A stretch of DNA of 33,749 bases, from the NCBI GenBank assembly GCA_001512885.1, contig LFSZ01000096.1, positions 1 through 33,749 of the forward strand, given 5' to 3'. Origin of the DNA: Rikenellaceae bacterium DTU001 (GTDB lineage Bacteria > Bacteroidota > Bacteroidia > Bacteroidales > DTU049). The notes beneath the pieces were generated by a model. The model was given only the letters and a program-made list of their open reading frames with translations, ran no database searches and was not told where the DNA came from. The translations under genes were made by a program, and so were the position numbers. This document shows, in pieces, positions 8,387-17,037 of the stretch (position 1 is its first letter; every line of letters starts with the position of its first letter).

Positions 8387-10345
8387 ATGACACTATCAAT
8401 TATCATTGTTAATTATAATGTAAAACATTTTTTAGAACAATGTTTACTATCTGTTTTTGATGCTTTAGAAAGCATAGATGGAGAGGTAATAGTAGTAGAT
8501 AATAGCAGTGTAGATGGTAGTGTAGCTATGATTAAGCAAAAATTTCCACAAGTTACCTTGATAGCTAATAATGAAAATTTGGGCTTCTCTAAAGCTAATA
8601 ACCAAGCTCTGAATATAGCAAAGGGTAAGTATGTATTGTTATTAAATCCTGATACTATAGTAGAGAGAGATACATTTACTAAAACGATCGCTTTTATGGA
8701 GCAACATCCCGATGCAGGAGCCTTAGGTGTCAAATTAGTTAATGGTAAAGGGCAGTATTTACCTGAGTCTAAAAGGGGTATTCCTACACCCTGGGTCTCA
8801 TTTTGCAAAATGAGTGGATTGATAAAACTTTTTCCTCATTCTAAAACTTTTGCTAAATATTACATGGGACATTTGGATCCTGATGAAATTAATGAAATAG
8901 AGATACTGAGCGGAGCCTTTATGCTCATCAGAAAGGAGGTATTAGATGAAATAGGATATCTAGACGAAACTTTTTTCATGTATGGTGAAGATATAGATCT
9001 TAGTTATAGAATATTGCAAGCGGGATATAAAAATTATTATTATCCACATACTCGTATTATACATTACAAGGGAGAAAGCACAAAAAAAGGCAGCATAAAC
9101 TATATTTACAATTTTTATAATGCTATGCTTATTTTTACTCAGAAACATTTATATACCAAAGGTGCTAAATGGATGAAATTTTTTATTTCGATAGCTATTT
9201 ATTCTAAAGCTTTCATTGCTTTCTTAAAACGATTATTCAAAAAAATATGGCTGCCCTTCCTAGATCTATTGATATTATATAGTGGACTATATGGCATTAC
9301 TATTTTGTGGGAAAAGATACGCTTTAGTTATGATTCTATAATTTACCCTAGGCCATTTCTATATTATGCCTTATTAATTTATTCCCTTGTTTGGATAATA
9401 GCAATTTTTTTAAATGGTGGTTATGACAAACCATTTCACAAAAAACATTTTTTTACTGGTATTATCAGTGGTAGTATAATTCTTTTACTTGCTTATGGTT
9501 TATTAAATGAACAATATCGGTTTAGCCGAGCTATTTTGCTATTAGGCACACTATGGGCTTTATTATCTCTTATAGCAATAAGATATTTAATCGAATGGTT
9601 GCATCTAGACTCTTGGGGATTATTAAAACAAAATAAACGAATAGCTATTTGTGGTGATGAGCAAGATATAAAAGCTGTAAAAAATGTTTTAGAACAGAGT
9701 AATGTGTCAGTAGACCAATTATTTTATATTGATCCTGAGGATATATCTGATTCAAATTTTTATCATGCTAATATCAACCAATTAATTGATATTATTAGAA
9801 TATACAAATTGAATGAAATAGTATATTGTACTAATAGTGTTGCCATGTCTAAAATAATTGATTCTATGAGTTCATTATCAGATCACCATGTAGATTTTAG
9901 AATATCTTCACCTACTAATGAATTTCTTCTGAGCTCAAGATATATTTTAAATCCTGAAGATGTATTTTTGTATGAATTAAATAGCATAGGTAAACCTGTA
10001 AATCGAAGAAGAAAAAGGGTTTTTGATTTTTTTACTAGTATTATACTTTTAATATTTTTTCCTTTTTATATGCTTTTTATTAAAAAATCAGGGCAAGCTT
10101 TTAAAAATATTATTAGTGTGCTATTAAATAAAAAAACATGGGTTGGTTATTGCACAAAAAACAAATTTCATAATTTACCTAAAATACCCGAAGGCGTTTT
10201 CACTCCTTTAGATGGCTTAGGCTTTAATCCACAATCAGATATATCAAATGAGATAGATTTTAATTATGCTAGAGATTATCATGTAATGACAGATTTATCA
10301 ATATTATTGAGAAATTTGAATAATTTAGGAAAAATAAATGACTGA
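8387..10345 (+). CDS. Membrane-anchored GT2 glycosyltransferase with Rossmann and sugar-transferase-like C-terminus
   Basis: A 652-residue multidomain protein. Residues 1-240 are a family 2 glycosyltransferase of the rhamnosyltransferase/WbbL kind: LSIIIVNYNVKHFLEQCL, VVDNSSVDGS, NPDT in LLLNPDTIV, and GEDIDLSYRI. Several membrane helices follow (about 260-410). Residues about 415-535 look like a Rossmann nucleotide-binding domain (KRIAICGDEQDIKAVKNVLEQ), as found ahead of polyprenyl-phosphate sugar transferases. The end (about 540-650) starts with RRKRVFDFFTSIILLIFFPFYM and later has LLNKKTWVGYC, resembling the anchor helix and the xWVGxR-type motif of WcaJ-like phosphoglycosyl transferases, but the catalytic core between them is missing. 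The C-terminus is therefore probably non-catalytic. Its role is presumably surface polysaccharide or O-antigen assembly at the inner membrane; acceptor and donor are unknown. Confidence 0.85.
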   Translation: MTLSIIIVNYNVKHFLEQCLLSVFDALESIDGEVIVVDNSSVDGSVAMIKQKFPQVTLIANNENLGFSKANNQALNIAKGKYVLLLNPDTIVERDTFTKTIAFMEQHPDAGALGVKLVNGKGQYLPESKRGIPTPWVSFCKMSGLIKLFPHSKTFAKYYMGHLDPDEINEIEILSGAFMLIRKEVLDEIGYLDETFFMYGEDIDLSYRILQAGYKNYYYPHTRIIHYKGESTKKGSINYIYNFYNAMLIFTQKHLYTKGAKWMKFFISIAIYSKAFIAFLKRLFKKIWLPFLDLLILYSGLYGITILWEKIRFSYDSIIYPRPFLYYALLIYSLVWIIAIFLNGGYDKPFHKKHFFTGIISGSIILLLAYGLLNEQYRFSRAILLLGTLWALLSLIAIRYLIEWLHLDSWGLLKQNKRIAICGDEQDIKAVKNVLEQSNVSVDQLFYIDPEDISDSNFYHANINQLIDIIRIYKLNEIVYCTNSVAMSKIIDSMSSLSDHHVDFRISSPTNEFLLSSRYILNPEDVFLYELNSIGKPVNRRRKRVFDFFTSIILLIFFPFYMLFIKKSGQAFKNIISVLLNKKTWVGYCTKNKFHNLPKIPEGVFTPLDGLGFNPQSDISNEIDFNYARDYHVMTDLSILLRNLNNLGKIND

Positions 10346-10475
10346 TGTTTAATAACCAACAACCGCATTAGTTTTATGATTTTAAATGATAGATATTTGA
10401 CATATTTGATTTTTTAAAATTTTAGAATTATATCATAGTAGTATTAGGTAATTAAATGTTAGATTTTAAAGTAAT

Positions 10476-12902
10476 ATGAAGGAATATATATTTTATATTT
10501 TGTTTTTTATTTTTTCAATCTCAGCTTTTACTCAAGAAAGGCAGATAACAGCATATCGTACAAATGAAGAAATCAAAATAGATGGTTTAATAAATGAAGA
10601 GGCATGGTCAAAAGCCGAATGTACGGGAGATTTTGTTACTTATAAACCTTATCAGGGGCAGATGCCTTATAAACCAACAAAAGTTTGTGTATTATATGAT
10701 GATAGAGCTCTGTATATCGGTGCCATACTATATGATGATGAGCCAGATAAAATACTGAAAGAATTGACAATGCGAGATCAGGACAATGGCAATACTGATA
10801 TGTTTATTTTACAATTAAATCCATATAATGACAAAAGGAATGTTTATGAATTTAAAGTGACTGCAGCCAATGTGCAAACTGACATTATGATATCAGATGG
10901 CAACTATGATTATAATTGGGATGCTGTATGGCAGAGTGGTGTAACGATTCATGAAAACAAATGGACCGTAGAGATAGCCATACCTTATTCTGCTATTAGA
11001 TTTCCTAATATACCTGAACAATCTTGGTCTGCTAATTTCTGGCGTGTAATTAGAAGAAATAGAGAATATAGCTGTTGGAATCCTGTAAAACAAGAGTTAG
11101 GGCCTGATATAGAACAAATGGGCAAAATAATTGGGATCAGAGATATAAAACCACCCATACGACTTGCATTTTATCCTTATATCTCGACTAATATAGATTT
11201 TTATACTAGTGCTAAAAAACCAGTATATGGTCTAAGTGGCGGCCTAGATATGAAATTGGGAATCACCAAAAGTCATACTTTAGATCTTACCCTTGTTCCT
11301 GATTTTTCACATATTAAATCTGATGAAGAAGAGCTAAATTTAGGTCCTTTCGAAACTTATTATTCCGAATATCGCCCTTTCTTTACCGAAGGAGTAGAGT
11401 TGTTCGAAAAAGTTGGCTTGTTTTATTCTCGTAGAATAGGTAAAATTCCTGCTAAATATGATGAGATTAGATCTATGAAAGATGATAATTATGTCATTAT
11501 TGATAATCCTAGATATGCACGCCTCATCAATGCAATTAAACTTTCAGGTAGGAATGAAAAAAAACTTGGTATTGGAGTTTTCAATGCTATTACTGCTAAT
11601 ACTTGGGCAGAAGTAAAGGACTCTGCAGGTAATATTCATAAAATACTTACCGAGCCATGGGCTAATTATAATATGGTAGTTTTAGATCAGAGTTTTTGGC
11701 ATAATTCTTATGTAAATTTGACAAATGCATTTGTCATCAGACCAGACATCAACTATCTGTCTAATGTCATCGGTACTGCCTTTAAATTTATGGACCCATC
11801 GAATAGATTTGGACTTTATGGTAAAGCTGCTTGGAGCTGTATCAATGATAGTATCGGAAATAATGATTTGGATAATGGATTTATGATTAATAGCGGGTTA
11901 GGAAAGTTAAATGGTAAGTGGCAATATGTTTATGAATTAAATTTATTGAGTGATCGCTACAATCCAAACGACTTTGGCTATCTACAGCAAAATAATATTA
12001 TAACTCACCATTTGAGTTTGAGCTATAATATCTTTCAACCTTTTGGTAAATTTAATAAAATGTCTATATATACAGATTTAGACCATCATAGATTGTTTAA
12101 AAGCAATGATTTAGTGCAAACAAAACTTTTATTAAATGCATACCTAGAGACTAATAAATTTTTTAGTACCTGGATATATTTAGATTTTAGCCTATCAGAT
12201 CATTATGATTATTTCGAAGCTAGAGCTCCAGGTAGACTTTATAGACGTCCAGCTATTCAGAGTACTTATATTTATCTTTCTACTGACTATCGCAAGGTTT
12301 TTGCTCTTGATTTTCGCATAGGTGCTTATTTAGATTTCATCAAAAGAAACGGATGGTGGGGTCTAATAAAACCTCGAGTGAGAATTAGTGATAAAATTAC
12401 TCTAATTTATGGTTTAGATTTTGACTTTGATCATAATGATTGCGGATTTGTAAATGATACTATTTATAATGATGAGATAATTTTTGGCTTACGTAATGTG
12501 AATACTATTACTAACTCATTAGAAGGTCGTTGGGTACTAAACAACAAAATGTATTTTAATTTAACTATTCGTCACTATTGGCGAACGGTAGATTATAGTG
12601 AGTTTTATTTTTTAAATCAGGATGGTAGTTTGTCTATTATTAATAATTATGCTCAAGATCATGATATTAATTTCAATGCTTTTAATGTGGATTTTATGTT
12701 TTCATGGAATTTTGCCCCAGGTTCATATATGAACATTATGTGGAAAAATCAAATTTTTTCTAATGAAATTATTCATTATTATACTAAGATGCCTTCTTTT
12801 AATGAAAATTTATCAAACTTATTTAAAAATGATCAAACTAATTCTATTTCGCTTCGTTTAATTTATTATTTTGATTGGCAATATTTGAAAAAAAATACAT
12901 AA
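10476..12902 (+). CDS. DUF5916 outer-membrane protein with CBM9-like N-terminal domain
   Basis: An 808-residue exported protein with a signal peptide (about residues 1-19, FSISAFTQ). Residues 25-215 form a carbohydrate-binding-module-9-like domain: IKIDGLINEEAWSKAE, LYDDRALYIGAILYDDEPDKI, TDMFILQLNPYNDKRNVYEFKV and WTVEIAIPYSAIRFP. Residues about 225-808 are the DUF5916 region, with alternating aromatic strands (for example LDLTLVPDFSHIKSDEEELNLGPFETYYSEYRPFFTEGVELF) and a terminal aromatic strand SISLRLIYYFDWQYL, consistent with an outer-membrane beta-barrel. The family is common in Bacteroidota and its substrate is unknown. The stop codon abuts the convergent kdsC-like stop with no bases between. 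The gene is about 130 bp downstream of the GT2 gene and probably has its own promoter. Confidence 0.88.
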   Translation: MKEYIFYILFFIFSISAFTQERQITAYRTNEEIKIDGLINEEAWSKAECTGDFVTYKPYQGQMPYKPTKVCVLYDDRALYIGAILYDDEPDKILKELTMRDQDNGNTDMFILQLNPYNDKRNVYEFKVTAANVQTDIMISDGNYDYNWDAVWQSGVTIHENKWTVEIAIPYSAIRFPNIPEQSWSANFWRVIRRNREYSCWNPVKQELGPDIEQMGKIIGIRDIKPPIRLAFYPYISTNIDFYTSAKKPVYGLSGGLDMKLGITKSHTLDLTLVPDFSHIKSDEEELNLGPFETYYSEYRPFFTEGVELFEKVGLFYSRRIGKIPAKYDEIRSMKDDNYVIIDNPRYARLINAIKLSGRNEKKLGIGVFNAITANTWAEVKDSAGNIHKILTEPWANYNMVVLDQSFWHNSYVNLTNAFVIRPDINYLSNVIGTAFKFMDPSNRFGLYGKAAWSCINDSIGNNDLDNGFMINSGLGKLNGKWQYVYELNLLSDRYNPNDFGYLQQNNIITHHLSLSYNIFQPFGKFNKMSIYTDLDHHRLFKSNDLVQTKLLLNAYLETNKFFSTWIYLDFSLSDHYDYFEARAPGRLYRRPAIQSTYIYLSTDYRKVFALDFRIGAYLDFIKRNGWWGLIKPRVRISDKITLIYGLDFDFDHNDCGFVNDTIYNDEIIFGLRNVNTITNSLEGRWVLNNKMYFNLTIRHYWRTVDYSEFYFLNQDGSLSIINNYAQDHDINFNAFNVDFMFSWNFAPGSYMNIMWKNQIFSNEIIHYYTKMPSFNENLSNLFKNDQTNSISLRLIYYFDWQYLKKNT

Positions 12903-13568
12903 TTAATCGAATAAATCTTGATATAAACGTTCTACAAATTCACGTACAGCCCCTTCACCTCCATTTTTGAATAAATGTATTTTAACCGCTTTGTGTACTT
13001 TTGCAACCGCATTTTGCGGGCATATTGATAAACCTACATTTTCTAAAACAAATAAATCGTTGATATCATCACCTATATAAGCCACATCTTCGGGGGTTAC
13101 ATTATTATCATTACAAAAATTATTTAATTTATCCCATTTAGATTCTCTACCTACGTAAAAAAGTGGAATTTTTAGCATTCTCGCTCTATAAGAAATGATT
13201 TCATCTCGGAGTCCTGAGCTTAATAAAATCACAATGATCCCTTTATTAATAGCATACTGGATAGCTATGCCATCTTGTGCATTGAATTTTTTTATTTCAT
13301 TTTCATTAGAAGCTATATACATACCTGCATCTGTGAGTACACCATCTACATCTAAAGCTAAGACTTTAATGCGATTACTAAAATCTTTTATCAGTATATC
13401 TTCTTTTCTCAAATCATATTTAAAACAATAATTAAAGGGCACATTAAATAAATCAGCTAAAGCTCTTATGTCTGATAAACTATATGCTTCTTTCCCTTTT
13501 GTTAGATCTTGTAAATCTGGCAATTGTTCTAAAAAATATTCTATATTTTTTTTTAAAATATCTAACAT
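12903..13568 (-). CDS. kdsC: KdsC-type HAD phosphatase with extra N-terminal segment
   Basis: The HAD core (about residues 67-221) matches 3-deoxy-D-manno-octulosonate-8-phosphate phosphatase, which releases Kdo for LPS: DVDGVLTD (Asp73, Asp75), FNAQDGIAIQYAINKGI, LLSSG, VGRESKWDKL and YIGDDINDLFVLENVGLSICPQNA. KdsC proteins are normally about 170-190 residues; this one has about 65 extra residues at the front. That part reads LTKGKEAYSLSDIRALADLF then NVPFNYCFKYDL, which looks like the second half of an XRE-type helix-turn-helix, though no complete domain is visible. The gene is 16 bp downstream of the DAHP synthase gene and is likely co-transcribed. Assignment to Kdo rather than another small sugar phosphate follows from family resemblance; no kdsA or kdsB is in view. 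Confidence 0.85.
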   Translation of the reverse strand: MLDILKKNIEYFLEQLPDLQDLTKGKEAYSLSDIRALADLFNVPFNYCFKYDLRKEDILIKDFSNRIKVLALDVDGVLTDAGMYIASNENEIKKFNAQDGIAIQYAINKGIIVILLSSGLRDEIISYRARMLKIPLFYVGRESKWDKLNNFCNDNNVTPEDVAYIGDDINDLFVLENVGLSICPQNAVAKVHKAVKIHLFKNGGEGAVREFVERLYQDLFD

Positions 13569-13584
13569 AAAAAAACTTTTTTTA

Positions 13585-14580
13585 TTAAATAATATTCTTG
13601 TCGATTGCTTTTGCTATCCTTTTTAAAGAAACCATTAAATCAGTAAATTCTTTATGATTTAGTTGTTGCTTAGCATCACTCAATGCTTTTTGAGGTGATG
13701 GATGCACTTCTATCAATAATCCGTCTATTCCCATAGCCATACATGCTTTAGTTAATGCTGGTACTCCATATGAATATCCCATCGCATGACTAGGATCTAC
13801 AACTACCGGTAGATTTAAGTATTTTTTCATATATGCTACACCAGTGAGATCAAGAGTAAATCTAGTTTTAGTTTCGAATGTTCTTATACCTCGCTCACAT
13901 AAAATTACTTTTTCATTACCAGCAGATAAAATAAATTCTGTAGCTTGTATAAAATCAGATATATTAGCCCCGAAATGCCTTTTTAATAATACAGGTTTAC
14001 TTGATTCTCCGCAAGCTCTCAGGATAGCTTGATCATACATGGCTTTAGCTCCTACTTGCAATATATCTGCTAGATTTGCTATTTTGTCAAAATTAGTAAT
14101 ATCTCTTACTTCACTTACAATGATTAAGTTAAATTCATTTTTAATTTTATATAAAAGATTTAATCCTTTATCCCCTAAGCCTTGAAAAGTATAAGGAGAA
14201 GATCTAGATTTATACAAGCCAGCTCTGAATGCGTTAATGCCTAATGATTTGATAAACTTTGCACTTTCAAAAATCTGCTGTTCAGACTCTACAGCACATG
14301 GACCAGCTATTATGATGGTATTTTTTTCATCTCCACCTATATATCCGCAAGGCAAATCTATTCGTTTAGTTTCTTTTTTGTATTCTCTCGAGCTTAATTG
14401 ACATTCAGAATTCAACTCAAATTTTTCAATAATATATTGTTGCCATTCATTCTTAATGTTTGAATTTTTTGAACTAATAATAATAAAATATTCATCTTTT
14501 TCTAGTAAAACACCATTATAATAATTTACAACATTATTTAATAAATTTTTATCTATATCTTTTTTAACATGCAAAATCAT
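13585..14580 (-). CDS. aroF: 3-deoxy-7-phosphoheptulonate (DAHP) synthase, type I beta
   Basis: Catalyses condensation of phosphoenolpyruvate and erythrose-4-phosphate, the first step of aromatic amino-acid synthesis. The 331 residues comprise an N-terminal ferredoxin-like regulatory domain (about 1-70) and a barrel with IIIAGPCAVES (metal Cys95), FRAGLYKSRSSPYTFQG, VGAKAM, PVLLKRHFGA, VILCERGIRTFE, VVVDPSHAMG and IEVHPSPQKALSDA. CERGIRTFE and the Arg/Lys PEP-binding residues separate it from Kdo-8-phosphate synthase, the closest alternative given the kdsC neighbour. No chorismate mutase domain is fused. It sits between the exonuclease and the kdsC-like gene on the minus strand, 59 bp after the exonuclease stop. 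Confidence 0.93.
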   Translation of the reverse strand: MILHVKKDIDKNLLNNVVNYYNGVLLEKDEYFIIISSKNSNIKNEWQQYIIEKFELNSECQLSSREYKKETKRIDLPCGYIGGDEKNTIIIAGPCAVESEQQIFESAKFIKSLGINAFRAGLYKSRSSPYTFQGLGDKGLNLLYKIKNEFNLIIVSEVRDITNFDKIANLADILQVGAKAMYDQAILRACGESSKPVLLKRHFGANISDFIQATEFILSAGNEKVILCERGIRTFETKTRFTLDLTGVAYMKKYLNLPVVVDPSHAMGYSYGVPALTKACMAMGIDGLLIEVHPSPQKALSDAKQQLNHKEFTDLMVSLKRIAKAIDKNII

Positions 14581-14639
14581 AAAGTCATATTTTTAGTAAA
14601 ATAATTAAAAAAAATCTTTTAATTGAATTGAAAATAATT

Positions 14640-15311
14640 TTAGAAATCTAACCTTTTGTATACCTCTATCAATGCACACACATCTTTTTCACAATATTCT
14701 TTTATTCTCTCTAAGTTATTTTCTTTATAGTATACACTGGCTACTTGACTACCATCTATATCATTTTTAGGTGTTGGAATACCAAAGAGTTCACACAATA
14801 GAGCGAGTGATGTAAAGTGCTTATAATCACCAAATTTCCACATTTCCATAGTGTCTAAGAAAGGTAATTCGTATCTAGATTTATTACGAGTATTTAAAAT
14901 ATATGGAACGGGAATTTGATTTATTATCATACGACGAATAATAAAAGGGAAGTCAAATTCTTTGCCATTGTGCGCACATAGATAAAGATTTGGAATGTTT
15001 CTAGTGAAAATATTCAAATCATTGGTAAATTCTTCTAATAGCTGTTTCTCATTGTGCGAATAATAAGATTTCGTTTTGATCTCATCATTTTGCACTCTAC
15101 CGGCTGAAATGCAAACAATTTTACCAAATTCAGCATATATACCTGCCCTTTCAAATACTGATGATGGATCATCTTCATCATTTTTAGTTAAAAAACTTGC
15201 TTTTTTATCCCAATGAGACTTTAAATTATCATCAAGGGTTTGATAATCAGGAGCTATTGGCACAGTTTCTACATCAATAAACAGAATGCTCTCAATAGGA
15301 ATTTTTGCCAT
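14640..15311 (-). CDS. DEDDy 3'-5' exonuclease (DnaQ/PolB-like, stand-alone)
   Basis: A 223-residue ribonuclease-H-fold nuclease. The four acidic motifs are visible: ILFIDVETVP (Asp13, Glu15), LCAHNGKEFDFPFIIRRM (the second Asp) and EYCEKDVCALIEVY, where Tyr and Asp four residues apart mark the DEDDy subclass. The family is annotated as predicted 3'-5' exonuclease related to the PolB proofreading domain; no polymerase is attached. It probably acts on DNA or RNA 3' ends in the cytosol, but the substrate is unknown. The start codon is 5 bp after the stop of the DUF2027-Smr gene, so the two are very likely one operon, possibly linking nucleic-acid cleavage functions. Confidence 0.88.
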   Translation of the reverse strand: MAKIPIESILFIDVETVPIAPDYQTLDDNLKSHWDKKASFLTKNDEDDPSSVFERAGIYAEFGKIVCISAGRVQNDEIKTKSYYSHNEKQLLEEFTNDLNIFTRNIPNLYLCAHNGKEFDFPFIIRRMIINQIPVPYILNTRNKSRYELPFLDTMEMWKFGDYKHFTSLALLCELFGIPTPKNDIDGSQVASVYYKENNLERIKEYCEKDVCALIEVYKRLDF

Positions 15312-15316
15312 AATTT

Positions 15317-16375
15317 TTATTTTTTTATAGGTTTAATATAAACTTCTGTAGCACCAATACCATATTGACGTATGGGCGCATCTCCATAATATAAATCAGG
15401 ATAATTTTTTAAGATTTGATACATCTCTCTCTTTAAAATACCTGCCCCTACACCATGAATGAAAATAATCTTATCAATATCTTTTGAAATTGCCGCATCT
15501 AAACATTGTTTGAAATATGATAGTTGAATGTTTAACGCCATATCAGGACTGATATTTTGTGGATCATCTACTAATTTTTCTAAGTGTAAATCTACCTCTG
15601 CTAACTCTGGTGATACTAAATACTTATCAATTATACTGGCATCTACGATTAATCTTTCTTTTGATTTTGAAAAATTTATTTCTAATTCATCTTTTTGTTT
15701 TTCAAAATTTTTTAATTCGTTTATTTCTTTTAAGTCTTTTATTAAAATCGATATTGTAGGCTCATCGAAAAAAGGATTTTCTGAATAATTATCTTCTTTT
15801 AATAAAGTAGATCTTTTGATAGCAAAGGTGCTGATAAAAGGTAAAAATATATGTTCTTTAGATATTATTATACTTTGCAAGGTACATAAGAGTTCATTGG
15901 GCATATCCTCTATTTTAAGATTTTCTAATTTAATAGCAGTGTAATCATTTAAAAAACTGTGATAAATATTAGTATTCCCAACTTTTATTTGATGTAATAA
16001 AAAATAAACATCATAAGAGGTGAAATTGACAAGATACAATTGATGAGGACTAGCGATAGGTACCTTTGGATTTTCAGGTTTTATAACTAGATAAATACCA
16101 TCAGTAAATTGTTGAATTTTGGATTTATTATGATTAGATAATATAGATAGATCTGTTTTTGTATCACCTTCTATAATATTATCTTGCATATCAGTAGTGT
16201 CGTCAATATTATTCATATTTTTTGAGTGTTCTACTAATATGAGCTTATTGGCTTTCATTGGTATTTCAAAGCCGAGGTCATCCTCTACTATTACTAGATC
16301 ACCATGAATTTCTTTTACTATACCTTCACCTATCTCATCGAGGTATTTTACTTTATCGCCTTTTTTAAATTTCAT
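15317..16375 (-). CDS. DUF2027 protein with C-terminal Smr domain
   Basis: A 352-residue protein typical of Bacteroidota. The N-terminus is a small KOW/SH3-like barrel (KFKKGDKVKYLDEIGEGIVKEI, residues 2-23, then VIVEDDLGFEIPMKANKLI). The middle (about 85-225) is the DUF2027 beta domain. A charged helical stretch precedes the Smr domain (about 265-352) with VDLHLEKL, IIFIHGVGAGILKREMYQIL and GATEVYI. Smr domains of MutS2 act as nucleases, nowadays tied to stalled-ribosome rescue; whether this stand-alone version cuts is not known, though the Asp-Leu-His and His-Gly-x-Gly motifs are intact. Its ATG overlaps the stop of the upstream cupin gene by 4 bp and the exonuclease follows after 5 bp. Confidence 0.9.
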   Translation of the reverse strand: MKFKKGDKVKYLDEIGEGIVKEIHGDLVIVEDDLGFEIPMKANKLILVEHSKNMNNIDDTTDMQDNIIEGDTKTDLSILSNHNKSKIQQFTDGIYLVIKPENPKVPIASPHQLYLVNFTSYDVYFLLHQIKVGNTNIYHSFLNDYTAIKLENLKIEDMPNELLCTLQSIIISKEHIFLPFISTFAIKRSTLLKEDNYSENPFFDEPTISILIKDLKEINELKNFEKQKDELEINFSKSKERLIVDASIIDKYLVSPELAEVDLHLEKLVDDPQNISPDMALNIQLSYFKQCLDAAISKDIDKIIFIHGVGAGILKREMYQILKNYPDLYYGDAPIRQYGIGATEVYIKPIKK

Positions 16376-16641
16376 TTTGGAAAATCATAATATTTGCGTA
16401 CTTTTTCTTTAATATCCCATATACAAGAGAGTCCCTTTTCGAAGCGAACAAAATCACCTGGTTCTATATGATATATGCCATCCTCAGTTTCTATTGTTAT
16501 TCTACCTTCTATGATATAACATTCCTCAGTATGATCATAATAATAAGGAAAACGAGAAATATCTTTTTCCCAAATAGGCCATTTTTTTATTTTTTCGAGT
16601 TTATCTTCTGTTATATTTTTATTAATTGTTATCATACTCAT
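16372..16641 (-). CDS. Small cupin (Cupin_3/DUF861-like) protein
   Basis: An 89-residue single-cupin protein. The core reads WPIWEKDISRFPYYYDHTEECYIIEGRITIE, then YHIEPGDFVRFEKGLSCIWDI, giving the two cupin motifs with His/Glu/Glu positions that could bind a metal. DUF861-type cupins occur alone or in EutQ-like proteins; the substrate is unknown. The gene overlaps the DUF2027-Smr ATG by 4 bp (ATGA type), so translation may be coupled. A second, unrelated small cupin is only 70 bp upstream, at 16711-17037. Confidence 0.8.
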   Translation of the reverse strand: MSMITINKNITEDKLEKIKKWPIWEKDISRFPYYYDHTEECYIIEGRITIETEDGIYHIEPGDFVRFEKGLSCIWDIKEKVRKYYDFPK

Positions 16642-16710
16642 ATATAATACTTTTTTATAATTTACAAAATTACAAGAAAAAATTTAAAAATTCAACTTTT
16701 AGTTACATTT

Positions 16711-17037
16711 TTAAATTTTAATAAACACTGCAAGCCAAATAGTAGTAAAATATTTACTCGTATAAGCCACTCTATGTTTCATATGAGCTGGGATAAGCAG
16801 GCTATCACCACGATGGAGTGTTATTATTTCATTTTCAAATTCTAATTTAGCCTTTCCTTTTAAGAGTAAAACCCACTCATCTTCATCTTGATCATACCAA
16901 TAATCTGGCGGACTTACCTGTCCAAAGGACAAAATACGTTGTATTCTGATATTTTCATTAGTAAAGATATTTTCAAAAATTTCCTCAGATTTTCTTTTAA
17001 CATTAAAATTAAAAAAATTAAATATTTTCTCCTTCAT
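16711..17037 (-). CDS. Small cupin_2-like protein
   Basis: A 108-residue single-domain cupin: PPDYWYDQDEDEWVLLLKGKAKLEF forms motif 1 and LHRGDSLLIPAHMKHRVAYTS motif 2. Bacterial cupins of this size often bind a metal through His/Glu, and here Asp/Glu in DQDEDEW replaces the usual paired His of motif 1, as in a common subgroup annotated only as cupin domain protein. The ATG lies inside the end of the upstream YciO-type gene, overlapping by 20 bp, so the two are very likely translationally coupled. No function is claimed. Confidence 0.8.
   Translation of the reverse strand: MKEKIFNFFNFNVKRKSEEIFENIFTNENIRIQRILSFGQVSPPDYWYDQDEDEWVLLLKGKAKLEFENEIITLHRGDSLLIPAHMKHRVAYTSKYFTTIWLAVFIKI

Noticed and set aside
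13585-14580. Kdo-8-phosphate synthase (kdsA) next to kdsC
   Set aside because: CERGIRTFE, the N-terminal regulatory domain and the length favour DAHP synthase.
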